A program made the translations under genes and the position numbers. A stretch of 59,891 bases of DNA, taken from positions 1 through 59,891 of the forward strand of contig FWWN02000141.1 of assembly GCA_900175165.2 (NCBI GenBank), given 5' to 3'. Source of the DNA: Rhizomucor pusillus. Taxonomy: Eukaryota; Mucoromycota; Mucoromycetes; Mucorales; Lichtheimiaceae. The notes beneath the pieces are model-generated. The model had not been told where the DNA came from and searched no databases. It was given only the letters and a program-made list of their open reading frames with translations. Within the stretch, counting starts at the first letter, position 1. Every line of letters starts with the position of its first letter. Shown piece by piece: positions 36,486-48,399 of this stretch.

Positions 36486-36938
36486 TTATCGCTGGAAAAA
36501 GAATTTGGATATGATGCTCTTCTTGTCTCCTTCTTTTGTCGCATTGAGAACGGCCACAAGTCGTGAGTAATAGTTGGGATTGCTGGCGGGAGAGAGGATC
36601 TTGTCTGATAAGGGGAACTAGGGTTGTACATGGCAACCAAAAAGAAAACAGTTGGTTTAATCTTCTATTCAGTGTAGCAAAATATACCGCCTCAAGTTTA
36701 CCTCGGATTTAAAGTCGTTGTTTAGGATTTTCTTTAAAGCTTCCAACTGTCGCTGTGCGTCGGCAATGTCGAAAGATTCGTGTTCATTTTGGAGTGGACG
36801 CCGGAATGTTTCCTCTACTCGCTGTGCCAACACTTGCTTCATGTCTCGGCTAGGACGAACTTTGTCTGCGGGCCAGTCGCGCACGAGTTTAAGATATTCT
36901 CGGTATAATGACAGTACTTGTGGACGTGCTTGTGACAT
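36486..36938 (-). CDS. CBP6: Cytochrome b translation/assembly factor Cbp6 (UQCC2-type)
   Basis: Cbp6 works with Cbp3 at the mitochondrial ribosome to promote translation of cytochrome b and its first assembly step in complex III. The start at 36938 gives MSQARPQVLSLYREYLKLVR then DWPADKVRPSRDMKQVLAQR, which aligns with the human UQCC2 N-terminus pattern YRRFLKLCEEWP. Next comes DIADAQRQLEALKKILNNDF. An 84-nt intron (36618-36701, GTAAAC..CCTAG) joins to a second exon with FPLSDKILSPASNPNYYSRL, matching the GDKLYKPAGNPQYYQRL segment of yeast Cbp6. The stop is at 36486. Length is 122 residues (yeast 162). Intron phase, family match at both ends and normal length support it strongly. It serves the same complex as RIP1, 15 kb away. 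Confidence 0.85.
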
Positions 36939-37360
36939 TCCTCTATATGTATAAAGAATGGGCTATGCTTATGCTCGCCGCGCTCTAGTTGGGCTCAGTA
37001 GGTTACATAAGCCACAATATCTTGCATGGAAAGAGGGGTCGATGTGTTACCTAAGTTCTGTAACTTTACCGACTGCAGTCAGTCGTATGATATGATCTTA
37101 CACTTTGTGCCTAGAGGTGGAACTTCAAGTAATTAATAAAAGTACGGCGAAGACAAACGAAAACTACATGCATGCATGTTACAGAGATAATTCACAACCG
37201 CAAAAGTGGTTTAATCAAAACGCATCGTTGGCCCATATTCGGTTTCGCTAGCTCAATCGTTCATACTGTCCAAAATGCACTTTCCAAGCAAACCTGTAAC
37301 CTATTGCGCTGAAAGATGAAAAACGAAAACGATCAAATGTTTATTAGCGTAAAGATGCTT
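36939..37360. other. Intergenic between CBP6 and eIF3m
   Basis: CBP6 promoter and eIF3m 3' flank, both genes on the minus strand. AT-rich, with no gene seen. Confidence 0.5.
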
Positions 37361-38895
37361 TTAAGAAGATGTGGTAACAGTAACTTCGGCTTGAGTCTTG
37401 TCCTCTACAACAATGGCAGCAGCTCCACCTTGTAACGCTCCACCTGCAATAAGTTTTGCGTTGCCAATGACAGCCATGATTTCGTTCAAGCTTTCCTTCC
37501 AAGTGCTGAGTCTTGTAGAAAGCTGCTTCCATTGCTCCTGATCGAATACCCGATAGATGCTTCGGTGCACCAACACGCTCTTGCTCAACTGGTTGAGCTT
37601 TGCCTCCATGAGACCAGCTCGGATCACATCGATAACCCACATTTCTACTTCGTCCTCGGGAATTTCCAAGCTCTTTGCGATTTCTTCGTAGCTCAATTCG
37701 CGGGCCATGTGTTCGCAGCCGAGTGATGCCAAGGATAACAGTCGGATCTTACGGATATTGTCGTCGTTGTTGAGGCGTTTTAACAAATCAGGATGTGCCG
37801 AGGCAAAGGTTTTGTATGTGGAGAGGTTGCCGTTCAAAAAGACGTTGAGAAGTTCAAGTTCCTCGGTGCCCTTGAGGTTTTGGACAGCAGCGTACTGCAA
37901 AAGATCTTCGAATGCAAAGAAGTTTTCGATAGCAACAGCTTGGATCACGACCTTCTTGGCCAAGTTAGTGCTTTCTGCGTCGTCTGGTTTGTAGGTGGAG
38001 AGCTGTTTAAGCAAGAAATCGAAAGCCAGTTTCCTAGCAAATCATGGTTACAATCAAAGATCAACAAGCTTCCGCGAACTTAGAGACTAAAGACGTACTG
38101 TTCACCGGCTTGCTTCAATTTTTCACTGAGATGGTTGTATAGTTTGCGTTCGGTGGCAGCGTCGATACCCCATTTCTTTGCCCATTCGTCAATGTGGTTT
38201 AACTGGCTGTACAAGGAATCCAATTCATCTGCTTGGGAAGTGACATCAACAAGTCCAATGAATGCATCGTAGCGAAGTGATGAGTCGGATGGTAACGCGT
38301 TGTAAAGGTTCAACAAACTATATCCGTCAACGTCAGCGTAGTTCTTTCATCAGGATCTTTGACTTGACATCCGCTTACATCTTCTGTTTCAAGCTGATCT
38401 TTGCACTTTCGGTTTTGGTCAATGTGTTGATCAAAGTCTTAACAGCAGTCTCATAGATTTCTTTAGGCGAGCTCAAGATGATGACAATCAAAAGGTTGAA
38501 AGCGCCTTCGACCTCTGTGTATACGTGTGTATGTTTAGCGTCAGCAATATATCGATCGTAATCTTCGTGACGTACCTCGGTCCTTCTCCACGAGGAATAT
38601 AGCGCCATCCTGGGCGAGCTTGACATACACCTGATTATCTTTTGCTGACACAAGGCCATCGATTTCCTTAACGTAGGGAGCGTTCTCCTCTTCTTCCTCG
38701 CCTCGTAGCTTGGAAATGTATATAGCCAGATCCTGGATCTATTGCGTGGGGCGTGTTACCGGTACAATTCCAAATAACCACTTTACGTGAAGGTAGCAAT
38801 CCAAGCCATAAAAGACATGGACTCACTCCATTTCGTCATTGAAAAAAAGTTACCTGGCTCTCGAGCGATCCTTGGACAAAGATATTTGCAGCCAT
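37361..38895 (-). CDS. Translation initiation factor eIF3 subunit m
   Basis: eIF3m is a PCI-domain subunit of the eIF3 complex, which binds the 40S ribosome in the cytosol. The start at 38895 (MAANIFVQGSLESQ) is followed by an intron, then IQDLAIYISKLRGEEEEENA and KDNQVYVKLAQDGAIFLVEK. The next exons give EVEGAFNLLIVIILSSPKEI, SLRYDAFIGLVDVTSQADEL and WAKKWGIDAATERKLYNHLS. The large last exon has the PCI core (IRKIRLLSLASLGCEHMARE, then LSYEEIAKSLEIPEDEVEMW) with winged helix EAKLNQLSKSVLVHRSIYRV. It ends at 37361 after a short acidic/threonine tail. About 410 residues, as in other fungi. Five introns join in phase. The residue pattern is clearly eIF3m rather than Csn or Rpn subunits. Confidence 0.93.
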
Positions 38896-39993
38896 TGTTG
38901 TTACAGGACCGAGGAGTTGTCGGGAAGGATAGTGCTCTCTGCTTCCTTAACCTGAAAAAATGTTGCTGTGCCGCTCGCCTCTGCAGTCACGTACTTTCCA
39001 AATCGGGCTGCCATTGCGCGGCTGCGAAATTTAGGGTACTTTATGGAGCTGGCAATACACTGCTTACTTTGAGGCCATTTCCACCGTTGATAATCTTACA
39101 TTAATACTGATAATTATCAGTTATTTCTTTTTAACAAATGGTTTGAGGATATGAGGGTATCTCAATTTTCCAAGGAGCAATTATTCTTTCTGACAGAACG
39201 GTTTCGATATTAGATGCTGTGCACAAGTCCCAGAATCTTATCGATATACTGATCGTTATTGACTGTTAGTCAACGCTACCAGCAATATTTTTTTATATCA
39301 GTCCCTACGATGGCTGAATGATAAGTTCATTAGAATGAAAAGAGCATTGTGTTCAGGAAACAGCTTCTCATTGATCTGAAACGTTGTCAGATAGCAAGTA
39401 TCACACAATTAATATCATCAGTAAAATAAGCTGCTATGACTGTTGGAGTAATTTCGGTAAGTCTTTTTGATTCTCTATATAGTAGCAAGAGATTTATCAT
39501 TATCTGCATGTGAACATTGAAAATGTATCTGGTTGACAGGTATATAACTGTTCCGAATTGAACGAAGGTAACCAAGTAAAATTGCCAAGCTGCCTCGAGT
39601 GTGACGATGAATGCTCTAAATCTGTGAAGTATATATTGCAATGAGCGGTTACCACACATGCAGTCTAGGACAGCACTACGTGGACGGACTGGAACCAATA
39701 AAGTTGACTGGCGGATTGTCGAAATAGTTTTTAGGGCTCTTATGATTCGTGAACACAGACTCGTGGCACGAATGCCGCACCAGAGATATATATCATATAA
39801 AGTGCACAAAGTTGGACGAGCGCAGAGATCAGTGCGTCGAAGAATGCCCCATGTCCAAGGGCACTCCCCCCAAAAAATCTGTTGGGGCGGTGTATGAATA
39901 TGGAGCAATTTTTTCTTTGAAAGTTTCAACGAAGTTCCTTTTCCATTCTCTTTCTATACATACCCCTCTCTGCTCTAAAGAGGTCGCAGCGAT
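38896..39993. other. Divergent intergenic region, eIF3m and acyltransferase promoters
   Basis: A 180-codon minus-strand frame (39387-39929) and a plus-strand frame (from 39749, with a Cys-containing stretch) overlap each other. Neither shows a known motif and both look like chance. No RNA gene or repeat was seen. Confidence 0.35.
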
Positions 39994-41451
39994 ATGCCTC
40001 CTCGAGATCCTACAGTCGCCGCTGCAACCCACATCATTCCCTGTGACGACTCCAATTTCTCACAACAGGCCCTCCGTCCGACCCCCGAAAGAGCAAGGTA
40101 GGTCACAATTTTTTTTCGACAACCTGTGTGTCATCACAATTGGGAATAATTCATATTTCGTAAAAAGATCTTCTTACAAGACAAACTATACCCGCGAGGA
40201 ACTTGTAAGTTTTTTTGGAGCTACCATGTGTAAGACAAAAGATAACACCGTCTTTGGTTTGCATAGTTATCCTACGCAAAGTGCTTCGTATCTGAAACCA
40301 AGAAGAAGAATGCCTCGTTACCTTTAATTTCTTGGGCATTGCGGCTTGTCCGAAAAATACCGAGTGCATTGATACGATACGGTGTACTGTTTCCAGTTCG
40401 GCTTGCACTTTTAAGTGCTGCTACCGTTGCATTCTTCATGTCGCTTCCCATCGCTGTAACGCTTAAAAGCAAGAAATGGGTGGTATGTGTTCCATCATCA
40501 ATGTCTATCACTGGTCTTCTTTTTATCTTGCAGTTTGTGACTCACGATGTCAACGATAGTCGATCCTTGTCAAATATTACTGCAAAGGAATTTTATTCTC
40601 ACTCGGCACTATACCGCGTTATCGTGGCCAGAAACCATCCCTCTCAGAACCTCACGTTTTTGTCGTACGTACCTGCATTGACGAAATGCCGACGACTGTA
40701 GAACCCATCGCTCACCTCTTTTTTTCTTTGACGACTAGGCGAACCACACATCCTACCTCGACTACATTCTCGTCAGTGCACACAAATATCCCAACGCGGT
40801 TGTCATGGCGCGCCACGGTGGCGCGTTAGGTTTCCTCCAAAACAATGGTCTGAACTTCCTCAACTCCATGACTTTTGATCGATTAAACGTTCACGAACGA
40901 AAATCACTGGCAGAAAAGTAATTATCTTGCTTGAGAGCGGCGGCGTAAAACGGTACAAATAGATCTAACAATATATGACCTAGCCTGAAAAAGCATGTAA
41001 TGAACCCGACGACTTGGCCGAATCCTATGATCATTTTCCCTGAAGGTACCTGCGTCAACAACAAGTACACCATTCGATTCCAGAAGGGAGCATTTGAGTT
41101 GGGTGTGAAAGTATGTCCTGTTGCCATAAAGTAAGTATATATCTGCTGCGTTGATTTAAGATTTTCTTAAAGTGTCATCCAAAAATTCTCAGATACGATC
41201 GGTACTGGGGAGACCCATACTGGGATACCCGCAAGGGATTTTTATACTATGCATTCTACCGCATGACACGCTGGATAACGCCTGTGGAAATCGTGTACTG
41301 TGAACCAGAAGATCCTCTCCCTGACGAGGATGCTGTTGCCTTTGGTGAACGGATAAAAGCATTGATTTCGGACAGGATAGGTTTGCAGATCGAGGATTTC
41401 AATGGCATGGCAAAGCGGGACTTGCTCAAAGTGCTAGAAGAGGAATCCTGA
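39994..41451 (+). CDS. GPAT3/4-like sn-glycerol acyltransferase (PlsC domain)
   Basis: Enzymes of this group transfer acyl groups from acyl-CoA to glycerol-3-phosphate or a lysophospholipid at the ER or lipid droplets. The start at 39994 (MPPRDPTVAAATHIIPCDDS) leads via a short exon (TNYTREEL) to a membrane-anchoring region (LPLISWALRLVRKIPSALIR, then LALLSAATVAFFMSLPIAV). The acyltransferase motif I is NHTSYLD (from about 40744, HX4D). Motif III is IIFPEGTCVNNKYTIRFQKG (about 41030). Further conserved parts are PVAIKYDRYWGDPYWDTRKG and PVEIVYCEPEDPLP. The stop is at 41451. About 345 residues, shorter than human GPAT3/4 (434-456), chiefly at the N-terminus. Seven or so exons; the small ones were placed by phase. 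The substrate (glycerol-3-phosphate or lysophosphatidate) cannot be told from sequence. Confidence 0.85.
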
Positions 41452-41858
41452 ATATTAAAGTCGCTGGACGCACAACTGTAATTTTTTGTTCTAGATGATG
41501 CTGCCCCACCCCAACTCCTTCCTTCCCTCCGAGCTCCGAGACATCTATGGTATGACTAGATCATATAATGATACATATATAGAGACATTGCACATATATA
41601 CGCACACTTACACCATACTTACAATCACCTGTTCCTCCTTGTTTTCCCTATTGTCTAATCCATAAAGTATGTGCTGTTTAATTACACGAAATTAATTTAA
41701 ATGATCCCCAGAAATAAATTAAATCATTGTTGGCCGACTGCTTTATACTCAGGACCCAACTTTGCAGAGACCCGTGATTCAAGCAGAACTGTCATTTGTC
41801 CTCTACTTGGTTCAAAAAGGCACCCTGTGTCCCATTTCTCTCCGTCACGATCGAAATT
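41452..41858. other. Intergenic between the acyltransferase gene and SGF73
   Basis: Contains an ATATATA-type run (about 41570-41605) and AT-rich 3' flank. A possible TTTATACTC promoter element lies near 41742. No gene seen. Confidence 0.4.
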
Positions 41859-43779
41859 ATGGCATTGAATGGAGCAAACAAGAAAATTGGTGGGTGGAGG
41901 ATGATCGAATGCATGGTTGGCCGAACGTGCCTTGACGACGTTCTTGGAACATAGCAGACACCTTAACCGAAGAGCAGCAAGTGACGTTGAAGCAAAAGGG
42001 TGCTGAAATTGAGCGATTGCAAGCTGGTAGGGGAGCTTGAGCTTACTTTTGAGCTTACTGTGTATGCGTATGTTGTACTAAGCTGGGCGGAATAATAGAT
42101 ATCAACGCATTATCGCGACCGTTGGTAAACTCGGAAGAAGCTCAGGCGTGGTCCAAGCACGTAACACCCGGAACGCTCTCAGTGTTTAAAGAAGAAGCAA
42201 ACTGGAAGCCAGTGTCCGCAAACGAAAATAGCACCCTGATGAAAAGAAAATACTCTGTAGACTTGCGTGAGGCAGGCGGTTCCTCGTGGAAAAAGATCAA
42301 AGGATCCCTTGGACTCGACTCTTCAGAAGATGGAGACGACGATCCATTGTCAGAAGAAGGCGAACTCTCGCCGACACACACTAAATTCGATGTAACCGAG
42401 CGAAAAATATACGGGACATTGCCGATGGAAGAGGATATGGTAATATTAACTTGCAAGACATGCCAAAGACCAATCCTGGCTAGCAATTTCGCGAAGCATT
42501 CCGGTTTGTATTCATTAAAAGCGAAATATACCAAAGGGACTGCGGACTCACATAATTGCTCTAGAAATGTGCGGCAGAGGAATCAAAAAGCCTCGCGCGC
42601 TAGCACAGTTGGATTCCACCAGCGATGATAAATCAAAACTCGCGAAAACATTCTTTTCAGATGACGACGACGACGATGATGATGATGACAATGCTCCTAT
42701 AGCACGAACAGCAGACGCTAACAAAAAGAAAAAGCTTACCATCAAACAAGATACCCCTGCCGCTGGTGATGATTTCTCTGAAGCCAGCACTCCTGCCAAA
42801 CGCCCTCCAACCGCACCCGAGAAAGCAGAGAAGAAAAAGACAAAGAAGGCTGCACCGAAGGCAAAGACAGCGCCTAAACAAAAAGGTACAATGATTTACA
42901 AATAATGCTGTCTTGTATATAACGTTAGAACTAATCTGCAATTAGCACCTCTCGATCTTGACAAACACTGTGGTGTTGTGCAACCACCTAGCACTACGCC
43001 TTGCACACGGTCACTGACATGCAAGAGCCACTCTATGGGTGCCAAGCGCTCTGTACCAGGTCGCTCACAACCATACGATGTCTTGCTTGCAGCTTATCAA
43101 AAGAAAGCGATCGGCCGTCCACAGAGTAAGTGGATGCATCCATTGATGTCGTACTTAAAACACTGCTAACTGTTTTGTTAACCTAGCTACCGGCGCCGGA
43201 GCTATGGATAAAAAAGGAGCGCCAGTGGGTGCTAAAGCAACCAAGGCAAACGTTAAGAAAATGCAAGGCGCGGGCAATGCAGGTGCTGCGAACAAACCTC
43301 CAGATACCGAAGAGCAATATGTCAATTCAGATGAAGAAGTTGAGAGCGTCATGCAAGCAATCAAACTTAGTCGTCCAGCACCGGTTGCAGTGAAACCGCA
43401 CTACTTTGTCAAAAGACGACGAGCAGCTTTCCGTTTGCGCGACGTTCTACTCGAAACCTTGAGGCCAAAATCGAGTATGAATCACAGCGAAAGTATGAGC
43501 AGCGTATCCAGCACATTGACTGGATTTGGTTCCACAACATCCAGCAACAACAACTTCTCGATCGCATCACCATCCTCGTCAATGCCCTCGATACCTACTT
43601 CCAATGCAAATATTCTCCAACAGCAGCAATTGCAGTTATCTCAGCGTGTAAATTTCCAACCATATTCAATGGCGGCCATGTTGGCAAACAATGCACGTCT
43701 CAACCAACCCTTGCCTTCAACAATTTCTACTCCCCAAGGAACCATTGGATTTTCAGGATCCATGGACAATACCATGTAA
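41859..43779 (+). CDS. SGF73: SAGA complex subunit Sgf73 (ataxin-7 homologue, SCA7 domain)
   Basis: Sgf73 anchors the histone H2B deubiquitinase module to the SAGA coactivator in the nucleus. A small first exon from 41859 ([10 protein letters not shown]) joins in phase to [20 protein letters not shown] and [17 protein letters not shown]. The zinc-finger region [20 protein letters not shown] continues across an intron to [14 protein letters not shown], giving the family's Cys-Cys-His-Cys set. An aspartate run (about 42661-42690) and Lys/Ala-rich linker follow. The SCA7 domain reads [20 protein letters not shown], then [20 protein letters not shown] and [14 protein letters not shown] (about 42946-43115). 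The C-terminal part is Ser/Asn/Gln-rich (about 43470-43750). The stop is at 43779; length about 490 residues. The SCA7 block makes the call secure, while the first exon is the least certain part. Confidence 0.92.
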
Positions 43780-44075
43780 ATCCAACGGCTCCCTCCTATT
43801 CTATGTTTTTAATGTTATTAAATCGAACATTCTGTAACATTGTCTTATGAACGCAAAGACGCGAACGTGTCACGGCAGTAAAATGGCAGATGTGCCTTTC
43901 AGACAATATTGCTGAAAGGACCGATTTCACAAATCTCAACAAAAAACCCCTCAATTGTTTTTTTGCATGCTTGTTTATGTCTATGCATTTTGGAGACTTC
44001 TAAATTATCACCACCGAGGGAAGTTCTATAAAGTCGATGTTACTTTATGGTTGTAGCAATGAGGGGGACAAAATC

Positions 44076-46087
44076 TTATTTCTTGGGAGCGATCATCTGG
44101 GCAGGATCAACCCATTCCTTGTACTGTTCCTCAGTAACCAACTCGAGGGCCAAGGCAGATTCCTTGAGGGTGATGCCTTCCTTGTGAGCCTTCTTTGCAA
44201 TCTTGGCGGCGTTGTCGTAGCCGATCTTGCTGTTCAAGGCAGTTACAAGCATAAGACTCTCGTTCATGATCTTCTTGATGGTTTCCTCGTTGGCCTTGAT
44301 ACCAACAACGCAGTTCTTGGTGAACGACTTGGAGGCATCAGACAAAAGGCGGACAGATTGGAGCAAGTTCTTGATCAAGATGGGCTTGAAGACGTTCAAC
44401 TAGAAGGAGATGAGCTACTCTGCTGATATTCCTACGTCTCACTTGGATACTGTACCTCAAAGTGGCCGTTGGATCCAGCGACGCTGACGGCTGTGTTGTT
44501 GCTACAGTGCGATGCTGTCAGTTTCCAAGGTAACACAGTGACGTGTGAGCAAATGCTTACCCCATAACTTGAGCGCAGACCATGGTCATGGCCTCGCACT
44601 GAGTAGGGTTGACCTTGCCGGGCATGATGGAAGAGCCAGGCTCGTTCTCGGGCAAAGACAATTCACCGAGACCGCAGCGGGGACCAGAGCCAAGGAATCG
44701 GATATCGTTGGCGATCTTCATGAGGGAGACGGCGACGGTGTTCAAAGCACCGTGGGCTTCGACGATGGCATCGTGAGCAGCCAAAGCTTCAAACTATTAT
44801 ATGTGCAATGACTTTTAACCACTGCTCCTCCGTATTCTGTGAGTTCTTTGCATATACTAACCTTGTTGGGAGCGGTCTTGAAGGGCATGCCGGTGATTTC
44901 AGCAATAGCCTCAGCGACCTTAACGTCGAAACCGGCACGGGTGTTCAAGCCGGTACCGACAGCAGTGCCGCCCTGAGCGAGGTTGTACAAGTGAGGCAAA
45001 GTGTTCTCGACACGCTCGATACCGTAGGTGAGCTGCTGGACGTAGCCAGAGAATTCCTGACCGAGGGTCAAGGGAGTAGCGTCCTGCAAGTGAGTACGGC
45101 CGATCTTGATGATATCCTTGAATTCATCAGACTTGGCCTTCAAGGCATCGCGAAGCTCAACAAGAGCAGGAAGCAAGCACTTGTTGATCTCCATGACGGC
45201 AGCAATGTGCATGGCAGTGGGAAAGCTGAACAGTATCGCCAAAAGAACTTTTTTTTAGAAAAACGCTGATGAATGAGCATATTCATAGTATACGTACGTG
45301 TCGTTGGAGGATTGGGACATGTTGACGTGGTCGTTGGGATGGACAGGCTTCTTGCTACCAAGCTCACCGCCCAAGAGTTCGATGGCACGGTTGGAGATGA
45401 CTTCGTTGACGTTCATGCTACAAATAATCAGCACTGCTGTTGCGACTCCTGATATCCGAGATTAGTGCCTAACTTACTTGGTCTGAGTACCGGAACCAGT
45501 CTGCCAGACAACGAGAGGAAAGTGCTCCAGCAAGGTGCCGTCGATGACCTAAACAAGCAGCCCCCATTTATGAGTTACACGCACGATTACACGACTCTAT
45601 AAAGTTTTACCTCGTTGGCAGCCTTCTGGATAGCCTCGCCGATCTTGGGGTCCAAGCCGTAGGTCATGTTGACAGTAGCGGCAGCCTTCTTCAAGACACC
45701 AAAGGCTTGGATCAAGGGCTCGGGCATGCGCTCGCGAGGACCGCCGATATCAAAGTTCTGAAGCGATCTGTCAAACGCCAGTGTAAGCTGTCAAACTTTA
45801 TCCGCGGCATGAAATACAATTCTTTTCTACCTTTGAGTTTGAGCACCCCAGTAACGGTCAGCAGGGACCTTGAGGTCACCAAAAGTGTCGCGCTCAGTGC
45901 GGAACTTTTGTTGCTATATAAGAGAGAGAGAGAGAGCACACAGTAACAACAACTTAGCAACGGGATCTTTTCAGGGTTCATTCAAGCAAAAAACACATAC
46001 CAAGGCAGCAGCGGTGTAGCTCAAGGAGCGCACTTGCAAAGAAGCCACATTCTTCAATTGCCGGGTGACGGTCAGGGATCGCAACAT
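44076..46087 (-). CDS. FUM1: Fumarate hydratase, class II
   Basis: Fumarase hydrates fumarate to L-malate in the mitochondrial TCA cycle, with a second pool in the cytosol. The start at 46087 ([20 protein letters not shown]) opens a basic presequence. The following exons give [75 protein letters not shown] and [20 protein letters not shown] (active-site His in the TH pair). The class II signature [11 protein letters not shown] is at about 44615-44645. The final exon ends AQMIAPKK at 44076. About 490 residues, typical. Eight or more exons all join in phase. The second in-frame Met near the mature start, used in other fungi for the cytosolic form, was not resolved. Confidence 0.96.
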
Positions 46088-46456
46088 GGTCAATGTCAAA
46101 GAGAGAAAGGCGCGGAACAGGAGCGTCTCGGACTTTGTGAAATTTGACCGGGGGTGACAGGCACAACCACACGGAACGATTTCTTCCCTCTTTCGGAAGG
46201 TCAACTCAAAAACTATGATAATAAGATGCGTCTAGTTGCAATGGCTGCGCTGCTCTCAAGGATGTTGCACTTTCAACACTTGAATTATCTACATCCTTTC
46301 CACGCTGCATACCAAGTATATACTATTTATGCAAGATTTTAAGTGCTTCGGGCAGATAACATCATCTTTCGGGATTGCATGTGACAATTTCCGGTTATCT
46401 TGATCTCGATTAAAAAGGAATCAGGTTCAAACAAGACTCTTCAATTAAATGCTTCT
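46088..46456. other. FUM1 promoter and RPN7 3' flank
   Basis: Tandem genes on the minus strand. The stretch just above the FUM1 start has an open frame that runs into the gene, but no extra domain. No other feature was seen. Confidence 0.4.
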
Positions 46457-47922
46457 TAGACATCAATTACTCGGCTGAGCTTCTGAATCCTATTCAGCAG
46501 CAAGTCGCCCTGTTTGATCACTGTTTGATACTGTGCATTCTTTGCGTCTGGTCGGTTGGTTTCAATGACGCCCTTGACTCTGTCAATAACGCAGTTCAGA
46601 CGACCAGCAGCAATGAATCGATAAAGGTCCCTATTAATCGTACACTGTGAGTTTGCCTGTTACAGATGATAATTTAACAGCAATGGACATACCGATCGAT
46701 ATACTCTTCAGAGACACCAAATGCTTGCGCCATGCTGCTGATGGTAAGTGATCTGTAACTCTCCAAGAGTTGTGCGTAGGCGACGATGCGCATTTCGCGG
46801 ACATAGAATCTGATGTGAGGGAAAAGGTACCTTGAAGTTCTCAAATGTGTTTGCTCAACATCCGCTAAGATTTCCACTGTTAGTGCAATTTGATTTGAGA
46901 TGCTTCTGAAAACGACATATACCCAATGCGCGGAAGAATTGTGCGTAGTTGCAGTTGTACAGGCTGGTCATGTAATCTTCGAGGTGAGGGATATCTGAAA
47001 TGACTTCGAGAATCTCGGGGGCATCCAAGACCTAGTACCCAAAGATAATGATTGGCAAGATTGGATATACTAGGCTTTCCTAAATCGTCGTACCTTCTTT
47101 TTGATTTCTACTCGCTGCATGCTGATTAAACTGGTAAGCACCGCGTATTTTACAAAATCCTGGTAAGACATCATTTCTGTGCTTGTAAAGGTGCTCAACG
47201 TATCAATAAATTGCCGCGCTGCGCCCTTGAAGTCTCGGACGGACATCAAGAATACGCCTTCGTAGGCCTTCAGACGGTTGCGTCTGTCCCAATCTCCTCC
47301 TTGCTCCACCAATTCTTTAAGCTTCTCAATGTTGGATCGGACTAGCGCGTTGTCATCAAAGAAGAAGCCGATTCGGACAAGCGTGAAGACGATATCAATG
47401 CGTGTACCGGGAGTAATCGACTTTTCAAGAAGGTCGTTGTACGCTGCCAGTGCGTTTTCCTTGTCACCAATCGAAGCATAGTAATCGGCCTTGCCCAACA
47501 AGGCTTCGTTGACTTCTGTTTCGCCCATGTTCTGCTGAGCATCCTCTACTTTCTCGTCGAATCGTTGCAATTCGTCCTTGTTGGCTTTCTTCATGCTGGC
47601 ATAAAGTGCCTGATCAAAGGGGATTTTGACGACTTCAGTCACATACTTGTAGAATGGTGCCATGCCTACTCGATGCATTCAGTAAGCGTCAACTTTATGT
47701 ATAGCGCAAGTTTGGTGTTACTTTTCTGTTTGATTCCTTCCAACAATTCCTGTGTTGCTTTTTGTTGTTCGTCCGGGTGACCATGTTGAATCAGAAATCG
47801 TAAATGCTGATAGACGTAAAGGTCAGCGCTCTTGTGTTCTAAGAGAAGGTTTTTTTCAGACTTACAGCAAGTTGAAGGTCGGGGACCTTTGGTACTTCGC
47901 CTTCTTCGTTCATGTTAGACAT
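46457..47922 (-). CDS. RPN7: 26S proteasome regulatory subunit Rpn7 (PSMD6)
   Basis: Rpn7 is a PCI subunit of the 19S lid and helps position the deubiquitinase Rpn11. The start at 47922 gives [19 protein letters not shown], then after an intron [20 protein letters not shown]. The large exon has [20 protein letters not shown], a TPR-like helical array ([20 protein letters not shown], then [20 protein letters not shown]) and [20 protein letters not shown]. Later exons give [20 protein letters not shown] and the PCI winged helix [20 protein letters not shown], then [20 protein letters not shown]. It ends RVIDV at 46457. About 390 residues, as in yeast and human. Three or four introns. Family match is unambiguous across the whole length. 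A short divergent gene starts 34 bp upstream. Confidence 0.96.
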
Positions 47923-47956
47923 TGTTCGATTGAGAGATCTATAAACTAAGCGGTCA

Positions 47957-48399
47957 ATGACGCGTCCGTCTCAGCAGGTTGACCCCGATTGTGCAAATTC
48001 GATGACCGCACTTATGCCTGTCCTTCCTACAACGTTAAATTTCTCAATACTCTCTTTTACTTAAGATATAGTAAATAGCATTAAAGGAGCAAACGTTATA
48101 TTAAGCAACACAAGAAGCGGGAAGAGAAAGAACAGGAGCTCATTGAAGAAGTAATGGTATTAAATTTCTTACCTAAATATACGTGGCTATGTCTGCTCAC
48201 TGCAACTACTTGTACGTAGAGTGGTTGGGGTGGAGACTATGACGAGCCTGCTGTTGAGGAAAAAAGCCGCATGAGATATGAAGGAACACTTATGAATCCA
48301 GAGGCTATTCAAGTACCAAAGCGTATCAAGACGACCCACCAAGACGTTGTAAAGGACATCGAAAACTCTTGGGAGCGAGGACGCAGAGAATATCGTTGA
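47957..48399 (+). CDS. Small charged protein of unknown function, divergent from RPN7
   Basis: The last exon is convincing: GWGGDYDEPAVEEKSRMRYE, then GTLMNPEAIQVPKRIKTTHQ and DIENSWERGRREYR, with a stop at 48397-48399. It is preceded by an intron (GTAATG..CGTAG, about 48153-48219) and an exon encoding KRYIKQHKKREEKEQELIEE. The start is less sure: an ATG at 47957 (MTRP) can be joined in phase by an intron of about 110 nt with a weak donor. The total would be about 84 residues, highly charged, helical at the N-terminus, without signal or membrane segment. I do not recognise the family; a spliceosome- or chromatin-associated small protein is conceivable, but this is a guess from charge alone. 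Confidence 0.5.

Noticed and set aside
39387..39929. 180-codon minus-strand ORF
   Set aside because: Composition is irregular, there is no domain or upstream exon, and it lies in a divergent promoter region overlapping other chance frames.
44808..45269. Plus-strand ORFs opposite FUM1
   Set aside because: Antisense shadows of the conserved fumarase exons.
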